From contig JAFXHE010000001.1 of NCBI GenBank assembly GCA_017536555.1, positions 62,001 to 126,000 of the forward strand: a stretch of 64,000 nucleotides of DNA, in the 5' to 3' direction. The stretch comes from Alistipes sp. GTDB taxonomy: Bacteria > Bacteroidota > Bacteroidia > Bacteroidales > Rikenellaceae. The notes below the pieces were generated by a model. The model had not been told where the DNA came from. It did no database searches and worked only from the letters and a program-made list of their open reading frames with translations. Of this stretch, positions 52,267 to 60,736 are shown piece by piece. A program made the position numbers and the translations under genes. Every line of letters starts with the position of its first letter. Positions within the stretch are counted from its first letter, which is position 1.

Positions 52267-52296
52267 AAAGGCTGACGTGTGTCAGCCTTTGTTGTT
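52267..52296 (+). terminator. Terminator after array member 1
   Basis: A perfect 10-bp stem AAAGGCTGAC-gtgt-GTCAGCCTTT (52267-52290) followed by GTTGTT. Confidence 0.75.
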
Positions 52297-52364
52297 ATGG
52301 TGGTATTACACAATAGTTGGTATAGCACTTGGCAGCACCAACAATAAATAAATGTGCAAAAATA

Positions 52365-52395
52365 TTTGTAAAATCACTTTTATATCGTATATTTG
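52365..52395 (+). promoter_or_regulatory. Promoter of array members 2-3
   Basis: TTTG (52365-52368), exactly 19 bp, then TATATTTG (52388-52395), 37 bp before the start of member 2. Confidence 0.75.
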
Positions 52396-52432
52396 TCTAC
52401 TCTAAAGAGAATAAACAAATAATTGATAGTCT

Positions 52433-54523
52433 ATGAGAAGATTTTTACACCTACTATTTGGAGCAGTTGTTATCGCTGCTATGGTATCTGCGTGTACCGA
52501 TGACAAACCTATTGACCCACCAGCACCCGAGCCACCCGTAGAGAGTGACCCAGTGCTCACACTTGAGAGTAGTAGTATTACTGCATCGACAGCTGGCGGT
52601 CAGTTTAGTGTGAACTACACGCTTGAGAACGCACTTGAGGGCATTTCGCTTTTAGCAAAGTGTGAAGTTGCGTGGATTAGCGATATCACCGTAACAGATA
52701 AAAGCATCGACTTTGCAGTGGCACCAAACACAGAGAGTGAAGAGCGTAGTGCAAAGATTACTCTTAAGTATCCTGGCATAGAGCAGCAAGAGATAACTGT
52801 TACACAGGAGAATTTTGCCGATGAGCTTTTCACAATAACCATCAGTGATATAACATCATCTACCTGTGTATCAAAGGTGACACCAGCCGACCCGACAATG
52901 GAGTATGTTGTATTTATGTCGTCTGTAAGCTACCTCCAGCAGATGGGTATTCTCACCGAGGAGGCTCTTGTAAGCGACGACAGAAGCTACTTTATAGGAC
53001 TTGCAGAGGAGTATGGTGTAAACCTTGGAGCATTTATGCGCGCCAATGCTCTCTGCCAGAAGGGAGAGTCTAATATAAAGTGGACAGGTATGAGCCCTGG
53101 TGATGACTTTGTGGTGTACGTATACGGCATCAAGTTCAATGATGATGAGAGCGACTATGTGCAGAATACTCCTATGTATCACGCGATGGTGACACCTGCA
53201 GCCGCCACACTTCAGGATATAAAATTTATCTTCAATTATGAGATTAGTGGCCCACAGGTTACACACACTATAACACCTGAAAACTGGGACGGCGCATTCT
53301 TCTACGAGTACTTCCCCGAGGGCTCTCCGTATCACTATCCCGAAGGAACAGAGGTTACAGACAGCTATATTGAGTCTGTTGCATCGGACTGGCTAATGCT
53401 CGTGAATGCATATATGGGTTCAGGATATGGCGCACAGGAGTTTGTGGATATGGCTTGTTACTATGGTACCCACTCATTCACAAACACCCTGCAAGCAAAC
53501 ACCAAGTATATGGCACAGGCATACGCAATTGACGTTGTAGATGGTATTCCACAGGTGGTTTCACTACCCGTGCTGACCTACTTTAGAACAGAAGAGGTTA
53601 CAATGTCAGATATGACCTTTGACATTTCACTCGAGAATGTTTATGCCCGAGTGGCAGATGTTGTTGTTACCCCGTCGAACAACGATGACCCCTACACAAT
53701 AGCTATTGTTCCCACAGCTGACATTGAGGGCACTACAAATAGCGAGATTATGCAGTGGCTAATTAGCACATTCCAATTGGGACAGTATAAGGGTGTCGTG
53801 ACATCACACCTCAACACACTACAGCCTGACACCGACTACTCAATGCTTGTGTTTGGTTACTATGGTGGCACACTAACCACTGACCTTACACGTATTGACT
53901 TCAGCACAGAGCCTGCTGGAGTGGGTGAAAACCGCGTACTCGACATCCTGCACGATGGCCCATATAGCCCACGTGCTCTTGCAGACTACGACCCTGAAAA
54001 CTACGGACATTTGACAATGTACGAGGATTATGGATACGTACTCTTCTGGTCGGAGATTGTCGTGGAGACACCTACACCCGACATCTTCCACTACCACTAC
54101 ACCTTGGACAAGATTATGTATGGCAATGACTACCTTATCGAGGATTTGACATCATTCCAAAGCTCTGAACCTTGGGTAATGCTCACCGCACGTGAGGATG
54201 TGACATTTGTGTTGTGCGGCTTGGCTCTCGACTATCGCGGCAACTACAGCGAGTTGTTTATGACAGAGCCCTTCTCATATAACCTCGACCAGTGCCGTCC
54301 AATAGACGAGTTGATAGAGTATATGAACGCTGGCACGACTCGTGGCAAGTTGATGCTTATGAGTAACGACGGACGTAGCATAGAGATTAGCCGTGAGCTT
54401 ATGCCCGAGGCACGCACGTCGCAGCAGACAGCACCCGTGAGCGTGACAACACCAAACACCAACACCATCGACAAGAGTGCCTTTGCAAAGCCTTACAAGG
54501 GTTTTATGCCTATAGTAAAGTAG
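52433..54523 (+). CDS. BACON lipoprotein, array member 2 (full-length)
   Basis: A 696-residue lipoprotein with Cys21 (MVSAC) followed by TDD and a Pro-rich linker. The BACON domain spans about 40-128 (CEVAWISD, SEERSAKITLKY, VTQEN). Module 1 has 'WTGMSPGDDFVVYVYGIKF'. Module 2 has the PENWDGAFF variant of the WDGYY signature. Module 3 has 'LQPDTDYSMLVFGYYGGTLTTDL'. The C-terminal domain ends in an unusual Ser/Thr/Gln-rich tail (ARTSQQTAPVSVTTPNTN). It is 28 bp before member 3 and shares its promoter. Confidence 0.8.
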   Translation: MRRFLHLLFGAVVIAAMVSACTDDKPIDPPAPEPPVESDPVLTLESSSITASTAGGQFSVNYTLENALEGISLLAKCEVAWISDITVTDKSIDFAVAPNTESEERSAKITLKYPGIEQQEITVTQENFADELFTITISDITSSTCVSKVTPADPTMEYVVFMSSVSYLQQMGILTEEALVSDDRSYFIGLAEEYGVNLGAFMRANALCQKGESNIKWTGMSPGDDFVVYVYGIKFNDDESDYVQNTPMYHAMVTPAAATLQDIKFIFNYEISGPQVTHTITPENWDGAFFYEYFPEGSPYHYPEGTEVTDSYIESVASDWLMLVNAYMGSGYGAQEFVDMACYYGTHSFTNTLQANTKYMAQAYAIDVVDGIPQVVSLPVLTYFRTEEVTMSDMTFDISLENVYARVADVVVTPSNNDDPYTIAIVPTADIEGTTNSEIMQWLISTFQLGQYKGVVTSHLNTLQPDTDYSMLVFGYYGGTLTTDLTRIDFSTEPAGVGENRVLDILHDGPYSPRALADYDPENYGHLTMYEDYGYVLFWSEIVVETPTPDIFHYHYTLDKIMYGNDYLIEDLTSFQSSEPWVMLTAREDVTFVLCGLALDYRGNYSELFMTEPFSYNLDQCRPIDELIEYMNAGTTRGKLMLMSNDGRSIEISRELMPEARTSQQTAPVSVTTPNTNTIDKSAFAKPYKGFMPIVK

Positions 54524-54552
54524 TCTTGTAGATTGACAAAACAGAATAAGAG

Positions 54553-55701
54553 ATGAAGATTTTAAGATTTACACACCTGTTTATGGCCGCCATAGCTCTC
54601 ATTATGGCGAGCTGCGATAGTGATACGCCCGACACTCCGCAGAATGATATACAGAATCCTGTTATAACTTTCGAGAAGAGCGATGTCGAACTGTCACACG
54701 AGGCAGGTAGCTACACCCTTAACTACACTATCTCCAACCCCTTGGCTGGTGCAAGCATCATCGCCAACTGCGAGGAGTCGTGGTTGACAATCACCACAAT
54801 CAGCGATTCTTCGGTATCGTTCAACGTCGAGGCAAACAACACCTTTGACGAGCGTGTCGCAACAATCGTTGTGAAGTACCCGAAGTTGGATAGCCCCGTG
54901 AACGTCACCGTACGTCAGGCAGCCCCCGAGAACACTATATTCTCGTTTGATATACAGAATCTCACCACAACGAGCTGTACGGGTATCATCACGACACAGG
55001 ATGACTCGATGTACTACATAGCCATTTTATCTGATGTGGAGTACCTAACAAACAACAATCTGCTTACCGAGGATGCACTGTTCAAAGATGACTATGACTA
55101 CTTCGCATACGAGGCTTCGCAGGCAGGTATGCCTCTCAGCGACTTTGTCAAGAGCTATGTAGCCAAGCAGGGACGTTGTGAGATGCCGTGGAAGAATATG
55201 ACTCCCGCATCAACATACGTGTTGTATGCCTACGGTATAGAGTTTGAGGGCAACAGTTACAAGCAGGCAACACCCATACAACATATGATTATCGAGACTC
55301 CGCTGCCCAAGCTCTATGATGCGACATTCGATATCGACATTACGGTAAATGGCAGAAACGTATCATTCGATATGACTCCTCACAACTGGGATGGTTACTA
55401 CTGTATCGACTTCTACTCGTCGTCAAGCTCATCATATCTTCCACAAGGCGAGGCTGTTGACGAGGAGTATACACGTCGCATTGCCCAGAACTGGATAGGC
55501 ACGCTTATCGACGGTATGGATATGGGATTGGATATGGAGAGTGTCGTTGCAACATACTGCTTTACAGGCCCTACGCTCTATGAGTACACGCTACGTGGCA
55601 ATGTCGACTATATTGCTGTGGTATATGCCGTAGAGTACTACGACGACCTGCCACAGTTAGTGTCGCAGCCCACAGTAGCATACTTCACCACTGGCAACTA
55701 A
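54553..55701 (+). CDS. BACON lipoprotein, array member 3 (short)
   Basis: A 382-residue lipoprotein with Cys21 (IMASC) and a DSDTPDTPQ linker. It has BACON (about 34-122; ANCEESWLTI, DERVATIVVKY, VRQAA), module 1 ('WKNMTPASTYVLYAYGIEF') and module 2 with PHNWDGYYCIDF. It then stops after 'VAYFTTGN', exactly where modules 3 and the C-terminal domain would begin in members 1, 2 and 5. The frame is clean, so this is a natural short form, not an obvious frameshift. A terminator follows. Confidence 0.8.
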   Translation: MKILRFTHLFMAAIALIMASCDSDTPDTPQNDIQNPVITFEKSDVELSHEAGSYTLNYTISNPLAGASIIANCEESWLTITTISDSSVSFNVEANNTFDERVATIVVKYPKLDSPVNVTVRQAAPENTIFSFDIQNLTTTSCTGIITTQDDSMYYIAILSDVEYLTNNNLLTEDALFKDDYDYFAYEASQAGMPLSDFVKSYVAKQGRCEMPWKNMTPASTYVLYAYGIEFEGNSYKQATPIQHMIIETPLPKLYDATFDIDITVNGRNVSFDMTPHNWDGYYCIDFYSSSSSSYLPQGEAVDEEYTRRIAQNWIGTLIDGMDMGLDMESVVATYCFTGPTLYEYTLRGNVDYIAVVYAVEYYDDLPQLVSQPTVAYFTTGN

Positions 55702-55727
55702 CAGCGCAGTATAGAAGATAGATATTT

Positions 55728-55767
55728 GGAGCATTGTCCTATGTGTGGATGATGCTCCTCTTATTTC
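55728..55767 (+). terminator. Terminator after array member 3
   Basis: GGAGCAT (55728-55734) pairs with ATGCTCC (55752-55758), followed by TCTTATTTCT. Confidence 0.6.
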
Positions 55768-55824
55768 TACCCATTTATGGCTACGACATTAGTGTTGATA
55801 CACTTTTTACTTTCATTTTCAGCA

Positions 55825-55850
55825 ATTATTAGTATATTTGCACTAATAAT
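55825..55850 (+). promoter_or_regulatory. Promoter of array members 4-5 with an overlapping inverted repeat
   Basis: The -7 box TATATTTG (55833-55840) lies between the arms of a perfect 9-bp inverted repeat, ATTATTAGT (55825-55833) and ACTAATAAT (55842-55850). A protein bound here would block the promoter, so this is a candidate operator. Confidence 0.55.
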
Positions 55851-55868
55851 ATTAACACGAGAGGTTAT

Positions 55869-57014
55869 ATGTCAACAACAACCAAACTACTTACACTACT
55901 ACTAACAGCTGCAACCATCATCTTGTCAATAGGTTGCGAGGATAATGAGCAGCCTGTAAACAATGGGGCAGTATCTATCAGTCTTGAGCGCAATAACATC
56001 GTCGTTGGTGGCGAGGGTAGCGACCTGATGATACCCTACACTGTGACAAACCCACAGGCAGGTGTATCAGTTGTTGCCGAGTGCGAGGAGAGCTGGGTAA
56101 CAAACATTGTAGTATACGACAAGATTATCTCTTGTACTATTCTGCCCAGCGACGTGCGCGAGTTGCGTACAGCACGCATAAAGCTCACATATCCCAACAG
56201 CAATGCTGGCGCGTCTATATTCATCGAGCAGGAGGAGATGATTCTGGACCGCATAGCCATAACCACGGGTAACCTTACGCACAACTGCTGCGACCTTATC
56301 TTCACACCTGTAGATAGCGGGCTACGCTACGTGTCAAACATCATTGCTATCGAGTACTTCACATCATCGGGCATCTCTGACGAGCAGACATTCATCGACG
56401 AGGAGCTTAAATATATGACAACCGTTGCACAGAGTATGAACATAACCCTTGAAGAGTACCTCACAAAAGCGGGGCTGCTCTCCACGGGGTCTATAACAAA
56501 ATACTGCTCAAACCTTGTGCCAGGTAGCAAGTATGTGGTATATGCCTATGGTCTGGATATTGACGGCAACGAGTACACTATGACCGTGCCTATTCACCAT
56601 ATTGTGCTCTCGATGCCAATGCCCGAGTTGCACGATATATCATTTGCAGTAAATGCCACAGATACAGGCGAGCAGATGCGATTTAACATCACCCCCGACA
56701 GCTGGGATGGATACTATACGGTACAAGTAGTAAGCCCTGGCTCAATATACTACGTAGAGCCTGGTGAGCAGATACCATCAACTGTCGTTAAGGCCCTTAA
56801 CACCACCTTCTTCACACAGGCTCGTACCGCTATGGCGCAGGGCATAGATGCAGAGAGCTATATGGAGAAACACTGCTACCGTGGCAAATCTCACGTAAAT
56901 GTTGCAGTGGAGAGTGGATTACGCTATATGATGGTAATATTTGCCGTGAAGAGCGATGATGGTCTTGTACCCGTAATGTACTCAATGCCTCAAATACAAT
57001 ATTTCTCTAAATAA
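55869..57014 (+). CDS. BACON lipoprotein, array member 4 (short)
   Basis: A 381-residue lipoprotein with Cys23 (LSIGC), then EDNEQ. BACON domain (about 36-123; AECEESWVTN, LRTARIKLTY, IEQEE), module 1 ('SNLVPGSKYVVYAYGLDI') and module 2 with PDSWDGYYTVQV. It ends after 'MPQIQYFSK', at the same domain boundary as member 3. Member 5 starts 20 bp downstream on the same transcript. It has the same build as member 3, which supports two independent short genes or an inverted full/short order after duplication. Confidence 0.8.
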   Translation: MSTTTKLLTLLLTAATIILSIGCEDNEQPVNNGAVSISLERNNIVVGGEGSDLMIPYTVTNPQAGVSVVAECEESWVTNIVVYDKIISCTILPSDVRELRTARIKLTYPNSNAGASIFIEQEEMILDRIAITTGNLTHNCCDLIFTPVDSGLRYVSNIIAIEYFTSSGISDEQTFIDEELKYMTTVAQSMNITLEEYLTKAGLLSTGSITKYCSNLVPGSKYVVYAYGLDIDGNEYTMTVPIHHIVLSMPMPELHDISFAVNATDTGEQMRFNITPDSWDGYYTVQVVSPGSIYYVEPGEQIPSTVVKALNTTFFTQARTAMAQGIDAESYMEKHCYRGKSHVNVAVESGLRYMMVIFAVKSDDGLVPVMYSMPQIQYFSK

Positions 57015-57034
57015 TACATCAGAGTAATCTAACT

Positions 57035-58909
57035 ATGGAATTATCAAGAGTACATCTAATTATAGCTACGTCGCTCATACTTTTCGTAGCAGGTTGCACC
57101 AACAACCACAACGAAGATAGCATCCCCCGCATTGAACTTGAAAATTCTATAGTAGATGTATCGGATGATAGCGGTGTATACAACGTTGGATGCACCGTAA
57201 CAACACCTCTCGCGGGTGTCGACATACTCGCACAGAGCGATACACCGTGGATAACAGATGTCGAGAGCATAGACAACACCACGTTACGCTTCCGCGTACT
57301 TGGCAACCCACTACCAGAGCCACGCGAGGGTGCTATAACGCTGAAATATCCAAGTATGGAGAGTGTCACCCTAACCGTGCGACAGCGAGCCTGCGTTGAG
57401 CCAAAGATGACGCTCACAATAACCGAGGAGGAGTACTCGTCAATAGGTGTAAGCATCACACCACACGACAAGCAGATGCGCTACATTGTAATGATGGCAG
57501 AGAAAGAGTACTTTAGCGAGCTTAACATCACCGACACACAGAGCCTCATTGCCAACGACCTCGCATACTTCCAGAGCTATATGACAGAGAGCGACACCGA
57601 CTTTGAGAGCTATGCCCTCAATGCCAATATAACGCTACAAGGTGACAACAGCAAGCGTTGGGAGTCTCTGTCACCCGCCACGGAGTATGTCATATACACC
57701 TATGGCGTGGAGCTTAACGAGAGTGGCTACACACAGCTTACCCCCGTCTACTACACGCTCATAGAGAATCGTATGCCCGAGCGCACGACTATCGACTTTG
57801 ACATTGAGATAACTGCCGATGGCCCCGAGGTGAACTTCGATATAATGCCCCAAGGCTGGGATGGCTACTATATGGTGCAGCTCGTAGCCGACGATGAGGC
57901 TGGATATATCGCACAGGGCACCACTCTTGATGAGACATTTGAGGAGGCTGTGGCAGAGTCCTTCTTCTACCTCTCTGACAACCTGTACTACTTCTATCAG
58001 CATAGTGCAGAGGAGATTATGCAGATGTTGGGCTATCGCGGTCACGCCACATTCCACAAGACACTCAACGCCAACCATAAGTTTATGGCTATCGTCTACG
58101 CTATAGCTGCCGAGGAGGATAATATACCTATGGTTGTCTCTAAACCCATTGTGCGCTACTTTGCCACAGGCGATGTTATGATGTCTGATATAACATTTGA
58201 TGTACAGATAGAGAATATCAAACCTCGCTCGGCAGATATCACAATCACCCCATCAAACAACGATGAGACATACTCTGCAGTGATTATGTATGCCCACAAT
58301 CTACCCGACGGCACACCCGCCGAACAGCTCGAGTACGTGCTTGAACGTTACAGCATATATGAGATACAAGGCGTATACAAAGAGAGTGTTGACGGCTTGC
58401 AGCCCGATAGCGAGTTTATACTTGCTATCTTCGGAGTGTACGCTGGCACGCCCACAACAGACCTTATAGTACATAGCTTCAAGACACCCAAGGAGGGCGA
58501 TGGCAGCAACCGCATAACCGCTGTCGACTACACCGCCTACGACCTGCTGGAGGTAGTAGCCCTTGAGAGCTACTATAGCTCAATGGTTGGTTACGGCGAA
58601 TATTTCCTCTCTGTTGAGATTACCACCGAGCAACCTACCGAGCGCGTATACTTCGATATCTTCAGTGCATCAAGCTTTGAGGAGAATGGCGAAAAGTGGG
58701 TGCGTGAAAGCCTGTTAGATTATAGCTACCACTCGCTCTTCGACTGGGCATTATGCATCTATGATAATAGATATGTCATCTGCGGTCTTGCCGAGGATAG
58801 CAACGGTAACGTTGGCGAGATGTTCATCTCGGAGTATATCAGTTTCGCCGAGGGGGAGACGGGCGATGCCGCCGAATTTGTCGAGCGTTACAAGGAGTAT
58901 ACAGAGTAG
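57035..58909 (+). CDS. BACON lipoprotein, array member 5 (full-length)
   Basis: A 624-residue lipoprotein with Cys21 (FVAGC), then TNNHNED. BACON domain (about 33-118; SDTPWITD, PREGAITLKY, VRQRA), module 1 ('WESLSPATEYVIYTYGVEL'), module 2 (PQGWDGYYMVQL), module 3 ('LQPDSEFILAIFGVYAGTPTTDL') and a C-terminal domain ending 'FVERYKEYTE'. It lies 20 bp after member 4 and is closed by a terminator. Of the five, its BACON domain appears to lack the Cys that members 1-4 carry just before the Trp (it reads AQSDTPW). Confidence 0.8.
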   Translation: MELSRVHLIIATSLILFVAGCTNNHNEDSIPRIELENSIVDVSDDSGVYNVGCTVTTPLAGVDILAQSDTPWITDVESIDNTTLRFRVLGNPLPEPREGAITLKYPSMESVTLTVRQRACVEPKMTLTITEEEYSSIGVSITPHDKQMRYIVMMAEKEYFSELNITDTQSLIANDLAYFQSYMTESDTDFESYALNANITLQGDNSKRWESLSPATEYVIYTYGVELNESGYTQLTPVYYTLIENRMPERTTIDFDIEITADGPEVNFDIMPQGWDGYYMVQLVADDEAGYIAQGTTLDETFEEAVAESFFYLSDNLYYFYQHSAEEIMQMLGYRGHATFHKTLNANHKFMAIVYAIAAEEDNIPMVVSKPIVRYFATGDVMMSDITFDVQIENIKPRSADITITPSNNDETYSAVIMYAHNLPDGTPAEQLEYVLERYSIYEIQGVYKESVDGLQPDSEFILAIFGVYAGTPTTDLIVHSFKTPKEGDGSNRITAVDYTAYDLLEVVALESYYSSMVGYGEYFLSVEITTEQPTERVYFDIFSASSFEENGEKWVRESLLDYSYHSLFDWALCIYDNRYVICGLAEDSNGNVGEMFISEYISFAEGETGDAAEFVERYKEYTE

Positions 58910-58985
58910 CAGACGCTGCTTCACGCAAAATATGCTACGCCTAAACACCCACTCGGAAATATAACCCGACAAAAGTGTTAGAGAT

Positions 58986-59029
58986 GAGGCTGTCCAACAA
59001 GTACGTTGCGACAGCCTCGTATCTTTTTT
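58986..59029 (+). terminator. Terminator after array member 5
   Basis: GAGGCTGTC (58986-58994) pairs with GACAGCCTC (59010-59018), followed by GTATCTTTTTT. Confidence 0.8.
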
Positions 59030-59142
59030 GCATGATTCTTTTCAATCCCCACTGGTTTTTCGGACTGACCCTATCTTTGCATACGTGCTACGATACAGTC
59101 TATCACAGCAGTCGGCAACGACTCATCGCTTGATATGTGAAA

Positions 59143-59180
59143 CCAGCAAAACAAAAAACGACCCTCAAATTGAGAGTCGC
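59143..59180 (-). terminator. Terminator of tRNA-Gln
   Basis: On the minus strand GCGACTCTC-aattt-GAGGGTCG is followed by TTTTTTGTTTTG, just past the tRNA 3' end. Confidence 0.75.
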
Positions 59181-59185
59181 TTTAG

Positions 59186-59256
59186 TTGGGCTACCTGGAT
59201 TCGAACCAAGAATGACAGGACCAGAATCTGTAGTGTTACCATTACACCATAGCCCA
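59186..59256 (-). tRNA. tRNA-Gln (anticodon CTG)
   Basis: The minus strand folds as a tRNA. The acceptor stem is TGGGCTA / TAGCCCA (7 perfect pairs, U1-A72 as in other tRNA-Gln), with discriminator A at 59186. The D arm is GGTGTAATGGTAACAC, the anticodon loop TTCTGGT with anticodon CTG, and the T arm GGTTCGAATCC in its usual place. The anticodon stem has one A-C mismatch by my pairing. CCA is not encoded. A promoter and a terminator flank it. Confidence 0.93.
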
Positions 59257-59275
59257 ATATTTGTTTTTGACGATG

Positions 59276-59306
59276 CAAAAGTAGAACATTATTTTGTAAT
59301 TGCAAA
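59276..59306 (-). promoter_or_regulatory. tRNA-Gln promoter
   Basis: On the minus strand TTTG (59303-59306), exactly 19 bp, then TACTTTTG (59276-59283), 20 bp before the tRNA 5' end. Confidence 0.7.
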
Positions 59307-59327
59307 GAAAATTGCAAAAAAAATTCA

Positions 59328-59335
59328 TATCTTTG
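59328..59335 (+). promoter_or_regulatory. -7 box (TATCTTTG) of the nucleoside permease gene
   Basis: It matches TAnnTTTG 50 bp before the ATG at 59386. Confidence 0.55.
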
Positions 59336-59385
59336 TTAAGATATTTTGACCATATACGCTATTGAAACAATATAAATAACTGATT

Positions 59386-60669
59386 ATGAATAGTATAAAG
59401 TTAAGATTGATTGTTATGAACTTTTTACAGTTTGCTGTATGGGGTTCATATCTTACATCTATGGGAACACTGCTTGCCACAATAGGTATGCAGGACAAGA
59501 TTGGTATCTTCTATGCCGTGCAGGGTATCGTATCGTTGTTTATGCCCGCTGTGATAGGTATTATCGCCGACAGATGGGTACAGGCACAACGTCTCTTGGG
59601 TATCTGCCACGCTGTTGCCGCCCTCTTTATGGCTGCTACGGCGTATATGGTTATGACAACGGCCGCAGCACCCAACACCTCGGCAATCTTGGGTCTCTAC
59701 TCGCTGAGTGTAGCCTTCTATATGCCCACGCTTGCGCTATCTAACTCTGTGGCTTACAGCGTCCTTGAGAGCAATAAGCTCGACCCTGTAACAGCCTTTC
59801 CTCCCATCCGCGTATGGGGCACTATCGGTTTTATTTGTGCGATGCTATTATGTGACTTCGCAGGCTTCCAGCAGAGTGCTATGCAGTTCTGGCAGAGTGC
59901 CACAATAGGCATAGCTCTCGGCGTATATGCCTTTACGCTGCCCTCGTGTGCTGTTAATAAGAGTGGCGAGAAGAAGAGCCTCGTGGAGTCGCTCGGTCTT
60001 CGCGCCTTCACACTCTTTAAAGATCGTAAGATGGCAATGTTCTTCATCTTCTCGATGTTGCTGGGTGTGTCACTGCAGATTACCAACGGCTTTGCCAACC
60101 CCTTCATCACCTCGTTTGGTGCTATCGAGGAGTACTCTTCAACATTTGCTGCCAACCACGCTAACGCGCTAATCTCAATATCGCAGATTTCGGAGACATT
60201 GTGCATACTGCTCATACCCTTCTTCCTCAAGCGTTTTGGTATTAAGACGGTGATGCTTATCGCAATGTTTGCGTGGGTGCTGCGCTTCGGTCTATTTGGC
60301 GTAGGTAACCCTGGTAGTGGTGTATGGATGTTCATCCTATCGATGATTGTCTATGGTGTAGCTTTCGACTTCTTCAATATATCGGGTTCACTCTTTGTAA
60401 ATAAGGAGACCGATGCCTCGATACGTTCAAGCGCACAGGGACTCTTTATGATTATGACAAATGGTATCGGTGCTACCATAGGCACGCTCGGGGCACAGCA
60501 GGTGGTAAACCACTTTGTCTACTCGCAGTCTACACCCCTGGCCCAGATTGAGGGCTGGTCGACAACGTGGCTTGTCTTTGCAGGCTACGCCTTGGTTGTG
60601 GCACTCGCCTTCTGGGTATTGTTCAGATATAAGCACGAGCCCGACAAGTTGGGCAATATCAACCACTAA
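59386..60669 (+). CDS. Nucleoside permease, NupG-like (MFS)
   Basis: A 427-residue inner-membrane transporter with about 12 helices. The N-terminus MNFLQFAVWGSYLTSMGTLL fits the nucleoside:H+ symporter branch of the major facilitator superfamily (NupG/XapB). The IIADRWVQAQRLLG loop is the MFS A-like motif. It should import nucleosides using the proton gradient. The exact specificity is not readable from the sequence. It is transcribed alone, from the promoter at 59328. Confidence 0.85.
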   Translation: MNSIKLRLIVMNFLQFAVWGSYLTSMGTLLATIGMQDKIGIFYAVQGIVSLFMPAVIGIIADRWVQAQRLLGICHAVAALFMAATAYMVMTTAAAPNTSAILGLYSLSVAFYMPTLALSNSVAYSVLESNKLDPVTAFPPIRVWGTIGFICAMLLCDFAGFQQSAMQFWQSATIGIALGVYAFTLPSCAVNKSGEKKSLVESLGLRAFTLFKDRKMAMFFIFSMLLGVSLQITNGFANPFITSFGAIEEYSSTFAANHANALISISQISETLCILLIPFFLKRFGIKTVMLIAMFAWVLRFGLFGVGNPGSGVWMFILSMIVYGVAFDFFNISGSLFVNKETDASIRSSAQGLFMIMTNGIGATIGTLGAQQVVNHFVYSQSTPLAQIEGWSTTWLVFAGYALVVALAFWVLFRYKHEPDKLGNINH

Positions 60670-60698
60670 CAGAGACTTTTACACAATATAATAACAGG

Positions 60699-60720
60699 GG
60701 CTGCTCTCACCAGAGCAGCC
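60699..60720 (+). terminator. Hairpin between the permease gene and rarA
   Basis: GGCTGCTCT (60699-60707) pairs with AGAGCAGCC (60712-60720). There is no T-run, and rarA starts 16 bp later, so read-through or mRNA processing is possible. Confidence 0.5.
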
Positions 60721-60736
60721 TCACGTATCGACGTAT

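Noticed and set aside
54553-57014. Array members 3 and 4 as pseudogenes
   Set aside because: Both have clean frames, good lipoprotein signals and stop at the same domain boundary, which fits a natural short form better than random truncation.
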